Part shown: positions 40,819-49,331 of the stretch, piece after piece | Position numbering within the stretch: position 1 is the stretch's first letter | How the letters are laid out: each line of letters starts with the position of its first letter | Assembly: GCF_009828015.1 (NCBI RefSeq) | Contig: NZ_WTYG01000002.1 | Location: forward strand, 701,360-765,359 | Origin: Qipengyuania citrea | GTDB taxonomy: Bacteria; Pseudomonadota; Alphaproteobacteria; Sphingomonadales; Sphingomonadaceae | Direction: 5' to 3' | DNA: 64,000 bases | Made by a program: the position numbers and the translations under genes | Notes under the pieces: generated by a model | Database searches by the model: none | What the model saw: only the letters and a program-made list of their open reading frames with translations | What the model was told of the DNA's origin: nothing

Positions 40819-41244
40819 CTACGCGTCCTCCGTCGCTTTTTTCGATGCGGCGACCACTCGGTTCATATCGGCCAGCAATATCGTGCTTGTCGCCTTGGCG
40901 AGAACGGTCCCCGCCGCGTCCTTCAAATGGCCTTCGTAGAAGCTGGTCCGCTTGCCATGCCGTTCGACCCAGGCTTCTGCGATGACGAGCCCGGGGCGCG
41001 TCGGGGCGAAATAGCTGACCTTGAGTTCCAGCGTCATCGGGACAATGCCGGGGCCGTTCCTGGCCATTGCCGCATGCGCCATGGCCGCGTCGATCCAGCC
41101 ACTGATGAAGCCGCCCTGCACAACCCCGCCCGAATGGCACTGCTCCCGTTTGGCTTCGTATTCCAGCCTCGCATGTCCCGCGGCGTCGGTCGACACGACC
41201 CGTATCAAACCAAGTGTTTCGTTCAGCGAATGCCCCTCGGCCAT
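40819..41244 (-). CDS. PaaI-type hotdog thioesterase
   Basis: A 141-residue hotdog-fold protein with QGGFISGWIDAAMAHAAM, the central helix motif of PaaI-like acyl-CoA thioesterases, and TLELKVSYFAPTRPG. ATG 41244 is preferred over ATG 41256 because GGAG lies 5 nt upstream. Ends 2 nt before the epoxide hydrolase start. Acyl substrate unknown. Confidence 0.9.
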   Translation of the reverse strand: MAEGHSLNETLGLIRVVSTDAAGHARLEYEAKREQCHSGGVVQGGFISGWIDAAMAHAAMARNGPGIVPMTLELKVSYFAPTRPGLVIAEAWVERHGKRTSFYEGHLKDAAGTVLAKATSTILLADMNRVVAASKKATEDA

Positions 41245-41336
41245 GCTCTCTCCCATCTACCGTGAAATATAATTTCTCGCGATGCCCAAGACTGTTTTGC
41301 TTTACAACCCCGGCTGGCTTTCGCATACGCCGTGGT

Positions 41337-41390
41337 ATGACGAATGCACTCGGCCTAATTATCCTGCGACTTACTCGCCCTTGGGCGTGA
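41337..41390 (+). CDS. leuL: leu leader peptide (attenuator peptide) upstream of leuA
   Basis: A 17-codon frame, MTNALGLIILRLTRPWA, ending TGA at 41388-41390 and sitting 83 nt before leuA. It has four leucine codons using four different triplets (CTC, CTA, CTG, CTT) and two isoleucine codons in nine positions. This is the standard logic of an amino-acid attenuator: ribosome stalling when charged tRNA-Leu is scarce. Its last codons form one arm of a long inverted repeat. The ribosome-binding site is weak. Not previously visible as a gene because of its size. Confidence 0.75.
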   Translation: MTNALGLIILRLTRPWA

Positions 41391-41431
41391 TATCTGGCGT
41401 GCCTTTCCCGGTGCGCTGAGCGCCCAAGGGA
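41378..41431 (+). promoter_or_regulatory. mutually exclusive RNA structures of the leuA leader
   Basis: Structure A: CCCTTGGGCG (41378-41387, over the leader peptide end) pairs perfectly over 10 bp with CGCCCAAGGG (41421-41430). Structure B: a local hairpin 41406-41431 using TCCC/GGGA, GG/CC and GCGC/GCGC with a TGA loop. Both need 41421-41430, so a ribosome at the leader stop codon would favour B and a ribosome stalled on leucine codons would favour A. No T-run follows B, so whether it terminates transcription or blocks leuA translation is open. Confidence 0.55.
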
Positions 41432-41473
41432 CCGACCGCCACCCTACACTTTCGCAGATACCGAGTTTCCCCG

Positions 41474-43156
41474 ATGTCCATGCTCCGCGACCCGAGCGTC
41501 AAATATTCGCCCTTCCCGCAGGTACCGCTTGCCGAACGCCAGTGGCCCACGCGCACCATCACCGCGGCGCCGCGCTGGCTGTCGACCGATCTGCGCGATG
41601 GCAACCAGGCAATTGTCGATCCGATGGATGCGCACAAGAAGGGGCGCTTCTTCGACCTCCTCGTCGAAATCGGGGTGAAGGAAATCGAAGTCGGTTTCCC
41701 CAGCGCCGGTGCCACCGAGTTTGACTTCATCTCGGGCCTGGTTCGCGACGGGCGCGTACCCGACGACGTGCTGGTGCAGGTCCTCACTCAAAGCCGTGAA
41801 GACCTGATCCGGACGAGCTTTGCCAGCCTTGCAGGCGCCAAGCAGGCGATCGTCCATCTCTACAATGCCGTCAGCCCCGCCTGGCGCGAAGTGGTGTTCG
41901 GGATGAGCAAGGAGCAGGTCCGCGACATTGCAGTGCATGGCGCCAAGATCATGCGCGACGAAGCGGCCAGGCAACCCGATACCGCGTGGCATTTCCAGTA
42001 CAGCCCCGAAACCTTCTCGACTGCCGAACTCGATTTCAGCCTCGAGGTCTGCGAAGCAGTGATGGAGGTGCTGGCGCCCACCCCCGAACACCCGATCATC
42101 CTCAACCTGCCCGCGACGGTCGAGGCGGCGACCCCCAATATCTATGCCGATCAGGTTGAATACTTCATCGGCAACCTGCCCGCTCGCGATAGCGCGGTGA
42201 TCAGCCTGCACACGCATAATGACCGCGGCACCGGCGTGGCCGCGGCGGAACTGGCTTTGATGGCCGGTGCCGACCGCGTCGAAGGCTGCCTCTTCGGCAA
42301 TGGCGAACGCACGGGCAATTGCTGCCTGGTGACGATGGCGCTCAACATGTACACGCAGGGCGTCGATCCGCAGCTCGATTTCTCCGACATCGACCGCGTG
42401 ATCGAGACGGTCGAATATTGCAACGAACTGCCGGTCCACCAGCGGCACCCCTATGGTGGCGAACTGGTATACACCGCCTTTTCGGGGAGCCACCAGGATG
42501 CGATCAAGAAGGGATTTTCGGCGCTCGAGACGCAGAACGATCCGCATTGGCGCGTACCCTACCTGCCAATCGACCCGGCCGATCTGGGGCGCAGCTACGA
42601 AGCGGTGATCCGGGTCAATTCGCAATCCGGCAAGGGCGGCTTCGCCTGGGTGCTGGAACAGGACCAGGGGCTCAAGCTGCCCAAGAAAATGCAGGCCGAT
42701 TTCAGTCCGCATGTGCAGCGCATGGCAGACGAGGTCGGTCGCGAGCTCAATGCAACCGATATCTGGGAAGCGTTCAAGGCGGCCTACCATGTCCAAACCG
42801 CCGACAAGCATTTCCAGCTGGTCGATTACGAGGAACGGCGCGGCAGCGACGGTACCCGGCTGTTCACCGGAACCATCGCGGTTGCTGGACAGGAACAGAC
42901 CGTTTCAGGCCGCGGCAACGGCCTGATCTCGTCGGTCCTGACCACGCTCGAGGACGCTTTCGGACTTAGCCTGGAAGTGGTCGACTACACCGAACATGCG
43001 CTGACTGCCGGACGGGACAGCCGCGCTGCCGCCTATCTCGAATGCCGGGATGCCGCCGGGCGGACCATCTGGGGCTGCGGGGTCGACGAAGATGTCGCGA
43101 CGGCAAGCGTCAGAGCCGTGCTCAGCGCAGCGAATTCGGCGATGGACGCAGCCTAG
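41474..43156 (+). CDS. leuA: 2-isopropylmalate synthase
   Basis: Committed step of leucine synthesis, condensing acetyl-CoA and 2-oxoisovalerate. A 560-residue LeuA type 2 (actinobacterial/alphaproteobacterial form): WLSTDLRDGNQAIVDPMDAHKK, VGFPSAGATEFDF, SLHTHNDRGTGVAAAE (metal ligands), YGGELVYTAFSGSHQDAIKKG and a C-terminal leucine-sensing domain from about residue 430. Weak ribosome-binding site (ATG at 41474, second ATG at 41480), which fits control through the leader structures. 3' end overlaps the convergent GGDEF gene by 4 nt. Confidence 0.97.
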   Translation: MSMLRDPSVKYSPFPQVPLAERQWPTRTITAAPRWLSTDLRDGNQAIVDPMDAHKKGRFFDLLVEIGVKEIEVGFPSAGATEFDFISGLVRDGRVPDDVLVQVLTQSREDLIRTSFASLAGAKQAIVHLYNAVSPAWREVVFGMSKEQVRDIAVHGAKIMRDEAARQPDTAWHFQYSPETFSTAELDFSLEVCEAVMEVLAPTPEHPIILNLPATVEAATPNIYADQVEYFIGNLPARDSAVISLHTHNDRGTGVAAAELALMAGADRVEGCLFGNGERTGNCCLVTMALNMYTQGVDPQLDFSDIDRVIETVEYCNELPVHQRHPYGGELVYTAFSGSHQDAIKKGFSALETQNDPHWRVPYLPIDPADLGRSYEAVIRVNSQSGKGGFAWVLEQDQGLKLPKKMQADFSPHVQRMADEVGRELNATDIWEAFKAAYHVQTADKHFQLVDYEERRGSDGTRLFTGTIAVAGQEQTVSGRGNGLISSVLTTLEDAFGLSLEVVDYTEHALTAGRDSRAAAYLECRDAAGRTIWGCGVDEDVATASVRAVLSAANSAMDAA

Positions 43157-44967
43157 CCGGCGACGGCAATCCGCGCCTGTTCGATTGGTGCTCCGCCCCT
43201 GGTAAGTCGTCCGAAGCCCTGCGCCCGGCAGGTGCGGTTGCGGCCCGACGCCTTGGCAAGATAGAGCGGGGCGTCCGCGGCCTGCAGCGCCATCGACGCG
43301 CTGCAGCTTTCGCTGATCATGGCGAAACCGAGGCTCGCGGTGACGGTAAACGCCTTGCCATCGCTGTCGGCCATGGGGTGTTTCGCGATTGCCAGGCGCA
43401 GGCGTTCGCAGATGTCTGCCGCTGCTTCTGCCAGCGGGCGCTTCACGATGATGGCGAATTCCTCGCCCCCCAGCCGTGCGAAGAAGAATGTATCGGACGC
43501 CATGCCGTTCATGATCGCGCCGACTTCGCTGAGCACCTTGTCCCCGATGGCATGCCCGTGGGTATCGTTGACCTGCTTGAAATGGTCGAGATCGACGAAT
43601 GCCAATCCGAACGGCTCCTGATCGGCAACGTCCAACCGTCTATCGAGGATATCGAGGAATGCGCGGCGGTTGGGCAAGCCGGTGAGCGTATCGGTCCGTG
43701 CTTCGCGCGTCATCTCCAGCTCCTCGAGCTTGCGTGCGGTAATGTCGCGGATCGTGACCACGAAGCCGCATACTTTCCGTCCCGAGGTTTCCACTGCGCG
43801 CAGCTTTGCCTCAAGCCAGCGGGTCTTCCCGCCCCGCCCCACCGACCGCTCGAGTATTTCGGTCCGGCCCGGATGGCGGCTGGCTTTATCGAGCGCGCGG
43901 TCGACCTTCTTACGATCGAACTCGCTGAAAAACGCCGCAAGGTGCAGCTGTTCCACGCTGCCGCGACCGCTCAACCGGGTCGAAGCCGGTGACGCGAAAC
44001 GGATGGTTCCACTGCTGTCGAGGTGTAGCAGGGCGTCGTCCGAATGGTCGGCGATCAGGCGCTGCATCGCTTCGCGATCACCGAGTTCGTCGAGGATCCG
44101 CTGACGTTGCTGGATTATGACGGCCATCGGAAAAGCGATCAGCAACAATGTCGCGAGATAGAATTGCAGGAACAGCGCCTTCTGCCACAGTGGCATGGCA
44201 AGTTCGGCGAAGACCCCGGTTCCCATTCCCAGAGAGAACGCCGCCGCGACGGAAATCACCAGCACCGCGATAGCGGCGCCGAACCGGCGAAACCGGAAAC
44301 TGGCGAAAACGAGTGGTACGATGGGCAGGAACAGCAGCGGCATGGCAGACTGGTGAAACGCAAAGCCCGAGACCAGCGCGGTGAGGCTTACCACGCCCGC
44401 AAAGGCCAGAACCCGTGCGCGATCGCGCATATTAGCGAAGTCTTCCCTGCGATAGGACTGCAAGAGCAAGGCCAGCGGAAGCACCAGCAAGGTGCCAAGT
44501 CCGTGCCCGACCCACCAAGAAAACGCATGGAACAGCCACGTTCCGCCGACGATCTGGACCGCCATCAACCCGCCCACGATCGCACTAGGAAGGGGTCCGA
44601 CAAAACCGGCCCAGAACCCGAGCGAGGCGACGCCGCCTTCGCTTTCGATAAAATCGCGCTGTGGCCTCAAGCGCACCAGCAGCCACGCGATGAACCAGCC
44701 TTCGAAGATATTCGCCACTGCCAGCGGGAGCGCCCAGGCCGGTCCGAAACCGAACAGCGCCGTCGCCGCCGTGCTCAGGCCCATGAGGATCGCAAAAGCT
44801 CCGAGGTGGTGGACGCGGGGCAGGGTCAGGAACAGGGCTGCAGCCAGTGCCGATCCCACCCAGACCAACGCAAGACCGCCGGCGAAACGGGTCCAGAAGA
44901 TCGTGGCCGACGTGACCACGAAGAACAGCGCCCCGTACAAGGCGATCCGCATCGCGGGATGCGTCAT
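43153..44967 (-). CDS. MASE1-PAS-GGDEF membrane diguanylate cyclase
   Basis: A 604-residue protein predicted to make c-di-GMP. N-terminal MASE1-like sensor with about eight membrane spans, a PAS domain (DHSDDALLHLDSSGTIRFASPAS), then GGDEF with TDTLTGLPNRRAFLD and active motif RLGGEEFAII near residue 500. The product-inhibition site is altered: the position usually RxxD reads MASD, so feedback inhibition may be lost. Length extensions upstream of ATG 44967 do not fit. Signal sensed is unknown. Confidence 0.88.
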   Translation of the reverse strand: MTHPAMRIALYGALFFVVTSATIFWTRFAGGLALVWVGSALAAALFLTLPRVHHLGAFAILMGLSTAATALFGFGPAWALPLAVANIFEGWFIAWLLVRLRPQRDFIESEGGVASLGFWAGFVGPLPSAIVGGLMAVQIVGGTWLFHAFSWWVGHGLGTLLVLPLALLLQSYRREDFANMRDRARVLAFAGVVSLTALVSGFAFHQSAMPLLFLPIVPLVFASFRFRRFGAAIAVLVISVAAAFSLGMGTGVFAELAMPLWQKALFLQFYLATLLLIAFPMAVIIQQRQRILDELGDREAMQRLIADHSDDALLHLDSSGTIRFASPASTRLSGRGSVEQLHLAAFFSEFDRKKVDRALDKASRHPGRTEILERSVGRGGKTRWLEAKLRAVETSGRKVCGFVVTIRDITARKLEELEMTREARTDTLTGLPNRRAFLDILDRRLDVADQEPFGLAFVDLDHFKQVNDTHGHAIGDKVLSEVGAIMNGMASDTFFFARLGGEEFAIIVKRPLAEAAADICERLRLAIAKHPMADSDGKAFTVTASLGFAMISESCSASMALQAADAPLYLAKASGRNRTCRAQGFGRLTRGGAPIEQARIAVAG

Positions 44968-45208
44968 GGAGCAACCGTTCCCATGGTGGCGCGGTAGACC
45001 GGGGAGGTTAACGGCCTGAAAGGATTTGGCTGCGGGTTGCCCCGTAGCAACGCGTAGATATCCGTGCGCGGACAGCGCGACGGCAAACGGCAGCGCCCCA
45101 AGGCATGAGGCCACCCTTCCCGCGCATCCTTTTCGCTTGTCAGAACGGGCGGACCTGTGTTCCATCACCGGGAGAGACCGAAGGCCGCCGAAGGGGGGAG
45201 CGCAGCCA

Positions 45209-46270
45209 GTGACCGAAGATATTCTCGAACCCGAACTGCCGATCATCGATCCGCACCATCACCTGTGGGACCTGCGCCCGCTGGTCGGGGCATTCCCCGA
45301 ACCGCGGCATGCTTTCATCGAAGCGATCTCGGGTGCCGCCTACTATACCTTCGACCAACTTTACGCCGATACGCACTCCGGCCACAATGTCGTGGGCACG
45401 GTGTTCATGGAATGCGGCGCCTTCTACGATGCCAGCCGCGACGAAGCGATGAAACCCGTCGGCGAAGTCGAATTCGTCAATGGTGTGGCGGCACAAGGCG
45501 CCAGTGGCCTGTACGGCGATTATCGGCCCTGTGCCGGGATTGTAGGCCATGCCGATCTGACCCTTGGCGATGGTGTCAGGCCGGTGCTCGAAGCGCTGAT
45601 CGCGGCAGGCAACGGGCGTTTCAAGGGCATCCGCCATGCCGCTGCCTGGGATGCCGATCCCGAAGTACTAGGTCCGCCGTTCCACGCCCCCGAAGGTCTG
45701 TATGCGTCGGATGCGTTCCGGGCTGGGTTTGCCGCCTATGCCGAGCATAATCTGACGTTCGATGCCTGGTTGCTCGAACCGCAACTGGGCGACCTCATCG
45801 ATCTCGCGCGGGCCTTTCCCCACCAGCAGATCGTGCTCGACCATTGCGGCACCCCGCTGGGGATCGCCTGCTATCAAGGCAAGCTGCACGAACGGTTCGA
45901 GAATTGGCGCAAATCGATCCACGCGCTTGCCGAATGTCCCAATGTCGCGGTGAAGCTTGGCGGGCTGGCAATGGCTTTTTGCGGACTGCCCGAAGAAGGT
46001 CCCGACAAGGGCTATGGATCGGAACACCTGGCCGGCCTGTGGCGACCGTATATCGAAACCTGCATCGAGGCGTTCGGACCCGAACGGGCGATGTTCGAAT
46101 CGAATTATCCGGTCGATCGCTGGGGGGCGACTTACCCCGTGCTGTGGAACGCCTTCAAGCGACTGGCAGCAAAGCACAGCCCGGCAGAAAAGCACGCGCT
46201 TTTCGCTGGCACTGCGGCGCGTATCTACGACATCGAACATGTGCTCGAGCTGCCGTCCGCCGCAGCTTGA
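45209..46270 (+). CDS. amidohydrolase-related (PF04909-like) metal hydrolase
   Basis: A 353-residue TIM-barrel hydrolase of the amidohydrolase 2 type: IIDPHHHLWDLRP is the metal-binding HxH start, VLDHCGTPLG and the terminal SNYPVDRWGATYPVLWNAF carry further ligands. Related to 2-pyrone-4,6-dicarboxylate and fuconolactonase-like lactonases; the exact substrate is not clear. GTG 45209 is chosen for the GGGGGAG ribosome-binding site 8-9 nt upstream. The 241-nt gap to the divergent GGDEF gene shows no clear feature. Confidence 0.88.
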   Translation: MTEDILEPELPIIDPHHHLWDLRPLVGAFPEPRHAFIEAISGAAYYTFDQLYADTHSGHNVVGTVFMECGAFYDASRDEAMKPVGEVEFVNGVAAQGASGLYGDYRPCAGIVGHADLTLGDGVRPVLEALIAAGNGRFKGIRHAAAWDADPEVLGPPFHAPEGLYASDAFRAGFAAYAEHNLTFDAWLLEPQLGDLIDLARAFPHQQIVLDHCGTPLGIACYQGKLHERFENWRKSIHALAECPNVAVKLGGLAMAFCGLPEEGPDKGYGSEHLAGLWRPYIETCIEAFGPERAMFESNYPVDRWGATYPVLWNAFKRLAAKHSPAEKHALFAGTAARIYDIEHVLELPSAAA

Positions 46271-46286
46271 CGTTTACGTAACGTCA
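46268..46286. promoter_or_regulatory. 19-bp inverted repeat (likely operator) before the nitronate monooxygenase gene
   Basis: TGACGTT (46268-46274), TACGT, AACGTCA (46280-46286): 7-bp perfect arms, and an inner TTACGTAA palindrome. It starts on the amidohydrolase stop codon and lies about 70 nt before the next gene. The shape is typical of operators of dimeric regulators (TetR or MerR class); which protein binds is not known. Confidence 0.5.
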
Positions 46287-46354
46287 CTCTCGACAAGCGG
46301 GCGAACGCACCATACGCCACCCGCCTAGCGACTATTGAGAGGAATTTTCCCGCC

Positions 46355-47323
46355 ATGCCCCTGCCCGCCCCCTTCGACAAGCTGCGCCTCCCCGTCATCG
46401 GATCGCCGCTGTTCATCGTTTCCGGGCCCGAACTGGTCATCGCGCAATGCAAGGCGGGGATCGTCGGCAGTTTTCCCGCGCTCAACGCGCGTCCGCAAAG
46501 CCAGGTGGATGAGTGGCTGCACCAGATCACCGAAGAGCTGGCGGCGCACAACCGCGATAATCCCGATCGTCCGGCAGCCCCCTATGCGGTCAACCAGATC
46601 GTCCACAAATCGAACGACCGGCTCGAAGCCGACATGGCGACCTGTGCAAAATGGCAGGTGCCGCTGGTCATCACCTCGCTCGGAGCGCGCGAGGAAGTGT
46701 TCAGCGCGGTCGAAGGCTGGGGCGGCATTACGCTTCACGACGTGATCAACGACCGTTTCGCACGCAAGGCAATCGAAAAGGGCGCCACCGGCCTGATCCC
46801 CGTGGCCGCCGGCGCCGGCGGTCATGCCGGCGTGCTGAGCCCCTTCGCGCTGATGCAGGAAATCCGCGAATGGTTCGACGGCCTGGTCGCGCTTTCGGGT
46901 TCGATTGCACATGGCCGTTCGATCCTTGGCGCGCAGGCACTGGGCGCGGATTTCGCTTATATCGGTTCGCCGTGGATCGCCGCGAGCGAGGCGAATGCCG
47001 ACGAGGGCTACAAGAAGGCCATCGTCGACAGCAGCGCCGAAGGCATCGTCTATACGAACCTGTTTACCGGCGTTCACGGCAATTACCTGCGCTCGAGCAT
47101 CGAAAGCGCGGGTCTCGATCCCGACAACCTGCCCGAAAGCGATCCCAGCAAGATGAATTTCGGCAGCGGCGGCAATTCCAAGGCCAAGGCGTGGAAGGAC
47201 ATCTGGGGTTCGGGCCAGGGTATCGGCGCGGTCACCCGGAGCGCTCCCGTCGAAGAGACCGTCGCGCGGCTCGAACGCGAATATATCGCTGCAAAGGAAG
47301 CCCTGGCAAAGGCCACCGCCTAG
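46355..47323 (+). CDS. nitronate monooxygenase (2-nitropropane dioxygenase family)
   Basis: A 322-residue FMN-binding TIM-barrel protein that oxidises alkyl nitronates. Starts PFDKLRLPVIGSPLFIVSGPELVIAQCKAG; VAAGAGGHAG (with the catalytic His), ILGAQALGADFAYIGSPWIA (FMN phosphate site) and EGIVYTNLFTGVHGNYLRSS are family blocks. GAGAGGA lies about 10 nt before ATG 46355. Confidence 0.92.
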   Translation: MPLPAPFDKLRLPVIGSPLFIVSGPELVIAQCKAGIVGSFPALNARPQSQVDEWLHQITEELAAHNRDNPDRPAAPYAVNQIVHKSNDRLEADMATCAKWQVPLVITSLGAREEVFSAVEGWGGITLHDVINDRFARKAIEKGATGLIPVAAGAGGHAGVLSPFALMQEIREWFDGLVALSGSIAHGRSILGAQALGADFAYIGSPWIAASEANADEGYKKAIVDSSAEGIVYTNLFTGVHGNYLRSSIESAGLDPDNLPESDPSKMNFGSGGNSKAKAWKDIWGSGQGIGAVTRSAPVEETVARLEREYIAAKEALAKATA

Positions 47324-47853
47324 TCCGCGCTCGCTTCCCACAGGAGGCCCGCCATCGCGTCGAGATCGGTAAAATCGACGCGGGCGGCCTGGCGATCTTT
47401 CCGATTGAGGCGAAGGGGTTTGCGCACATCCAGCAATCGCCGCCGCAGGGCCCGCTGCAACAGGGCAAGCCGCATCAGGGCGGCGGCAGCGGCTTCGTCC
47501 GGGCGCGACTGCTTCTGAAGTGACCAGCGCCGCTCAATACGTCCCATCCGCTGGATGACCATTTCGTTGTAGCGGCGATGCGGCCCGCGATGGAGCGGCA
47601 GCGCCAGACGCAGCGCTGCATCCTCGCGCGCAGGCAGCAGCAGGCCGTTGCAACGAAAATCGTCGAACCCGATCCGATCGGCTCCCACCGTTTCGATCAA
47701 TCCCGTAAAACATCGCTTGTTCAGCGCCTGGCGAGGCAGCAGATGGTGTTTCTGCAGCGCGGGGTCATGTTCAGCAGTGCCGGAACGGTTGACCGCACGG
47801 AAGGGCAAGTGCGGGCGGGCGAAGTGGGCTACAGTGTGCGTGCCGCGATCCAC
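47320..47853 (-). CDS. AHH-type HNH/Endo VII-like nuclease-family protein
   Basis: A 177-residue basic protein with LQKHHLLPRQ (the AHH-like His-His motif), VGADRIGFDDFRCNGLLLPAREDAALRLALPLHRGPHRRYNEMVIQRMGRIE in segments: the combination of HHLLPR, the NGLLLP segment and LHRGPHRRYN matches the AHH nuclease family of the HNH superfamily. It stands alone with no toxin or immunity neighbours, so a DNA/RNA repair or housekeeping nuclease role is as likely as a toxin. GTG 47853 start is uncertain; no ribosome-binding site seen. Confidence 0.65.
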   Translation of the reverse strand: MDRGTHTVAHFARPHLPFRAVNRSGTAEHDPALQKHHLLPRQALNKRCFTGLIETVGADRIGFDDFRCNGLLLPAREDAALRLALPLHRGPHRRYNEMVIQRMGRIERRWSLQKQSRPDEAAAAALMRLALLQRALRRRLLDVRKPLRLNRKDRQAARVDFTDLDAMAGLLWEASAD

Positions 47854-47860
47854 CGTGCCG

Positions 47861-48667
47861 CTAGACGGGATCGATGCGAATCACGCCAGCGGCCAAGTCT
47901 GGCACCATTTCGAGTTCCGCTCCCCCCTCGATGACAAAACGCAGCGGTTCGACGGGCAATTCATAACCGACCAGTTCCTGGACGATGCGGACAACAAGCC
48001 GTGTCGCGGCAGCACGGTCCTGCGAAAGGGATGACGCCAGCGCCAGTTCGCAGCCGATGAAGAAGGCCAGTCCCTCGGTGCGAAGATGGCCGCCCGGACC
48101 GGCATATATACCCAGCATCCCAAGCGCAGGGAATGCCCCGCCGGCGATCCACGCTTCGACCGTGCCGGTAAAGAACTTCGGCGTGATCGCAGTGCGCGCC
48201 GGCGGCCAGCACACCACACGAACATCCGGCAGCCGCGCAGCCAGTTCCCCCCCCAGCGCCAGCAAGGTCCGCACCACCGGCAAGGAGTGGGCGCCTGCTG
48301 CGATATGCGGGCCAGGACGCAGGCTGACGGCCTCCGCATCTGCAAGGCAATCGACATCGCAGCTGAACCGGTAGGCCACTTCGGGGGCGACCATTGCCGG
48401 ACCGGGCGCCAGGCCCCGCAAGTCGAAGGTCAGGCCGTCGAGCAGCAGTTCGAGCCAGTCGGTGTCGCGGGACGCTTGCGAGAGTTCGGCTGCGACATGG
48501 TGCGACGTATCCGCGTTAGCGGGATCGAAACTGATCGACGCGCGGGGGAAGCATTCCAGCGCTTCAACTATCGCCGCGCGATCGGGACGGCGGCCGTGCT
48601 CGAACATGAGCACAAGCCCAGCCGCGCCGGCCCCCGCCGCACCGGTCCTCGAAGCTCCGACCGTCAC
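47861..48667 (-). CDS. conserved protein of unknown function
   Basis: A 268-residue protein with no recognised domain: VLMFEHGRRPDRAAIVEALECFP, DGLTFDLRGLAPGPA, HSLPVVRTLLALGGELAARLP and VVCWPPARTAITPKFFTGTVEAW. The tidy hydrophobic pattern and TPKFF/W segments suggest a soluble alpha/beta protein. GTG 48667 is used; ATG 48608 (MFEHGRR) is a plausible shorter start. It sits 7 nt upstream of the AHH-type gene, in the same transcript. Confidence 0.7.
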   Translation of the reverse strand: MTVGASRTGAAGAGAAGLVLMFEHGRRPDRAAIVEALECFPRASISFDPANADTSHHVAAELSQASRDTDWLELLLDGLTFDLRGLAPGPAMVAPEVAYRFSCDVDCLADAEAVSLRPGPHIAAGAHSLPVVRTLLALGGELAARLPDVRVVCWPPARTAITPKFFTGTVEAWIAGGAFPALGMLGIYAGPGGHLRTEGLAFFIGCELALASSLSQDRAAATRLVVRIVQELVGYELPVEPLRFVIEGGAELEMVPDLAAGVIRIDPV

Positions 48668-48766
48668 CGTGCCGTTCGTCCTGCTGCCATGCGGGGCTCT
48701 TGTGGTCGCAATTAGACGCTGCGTCGAGACCGATCCGGCGGCATGGCTCCGAAACGGACCCGATCC

Positions 48767-49252
48767 CTAGAAAATACCCTGGGCGATGCCCTCGGCAAGT
48801 GCCGTACCCAGATCCCGAGCGCGGTCCAGGGCTTCCGGCTCGACGGTCTTCGGAGCAAGAATGGCCTCTGCTTCCTGCGCCTCGGTGTTGACGATCCACT
48901 GATCGGTCACGCGTTTCAGCCGCCAGCCGGTGGCGATGCGATCGATCTGCCGCTGGGCCCCCTCCCCGTCCGACCCCGCGGCGATCACCGTCGCGTAGGG
49001 TCGCCCCTCGATCCTTCCAAGGACGGGATAGTAGCACCGGTCGAACATTTCCTTCATTTCGCCGCTCATGCTCGCGAGGTTTTCGGGGCAGCAGAACAGA
49101 TATCCGCCCGCTGCCAAAATATCCTCCGGTTCGACTTCTTCCGCGCGCAGCAGGCGGCTATCGGCGCCAGCTGCCTGGTGTGCAGCCTGTGCCAATTGCT
49201 CGCTGGTACCGGTGCGGCTGTGCCAGATGATCAGAAGCGGTCCGGTGGACAT
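48767..49252 (-). CDS. flavodoxin-family protein
   Basis: A 161-residue flavodoxin-like protein: LLIIWHSRTGTSEQLAQAAHQ is the phosphate-binding loop, GGYLFCCPENLASMSGEMKEMFDRC the flavin-contact segment. It probably binds FMN and may be an NAD(P)H-dependent reductase. 99 nt upstream of the unknown gene above; divergent from recJ across about 80 nt. Confidence 0.85.
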   Translation of the reverse strand: MSTGPLLIIWHSRTGTSEQLAQAAHQAAGADSRLLRAEEVEPEDILAAGGYLFCCPENLASMSGEMKEMFDRCYYPVLGRIEGRPYATVIAAGSDGEGAQRQIDRIATGWRLKRVTDQWIVNTEAQEAEAILAPKTVEPEALDRARDLGTALAEGIAQGIF

Positions 49253-49331
49253 GGGCCAAGCATCGCGCGCGGCTGTCGATTGTCAATCGGCGCAACTTCC
49301 GTTGCCCCCAAGCACAGGCTATTGCCCGCGC

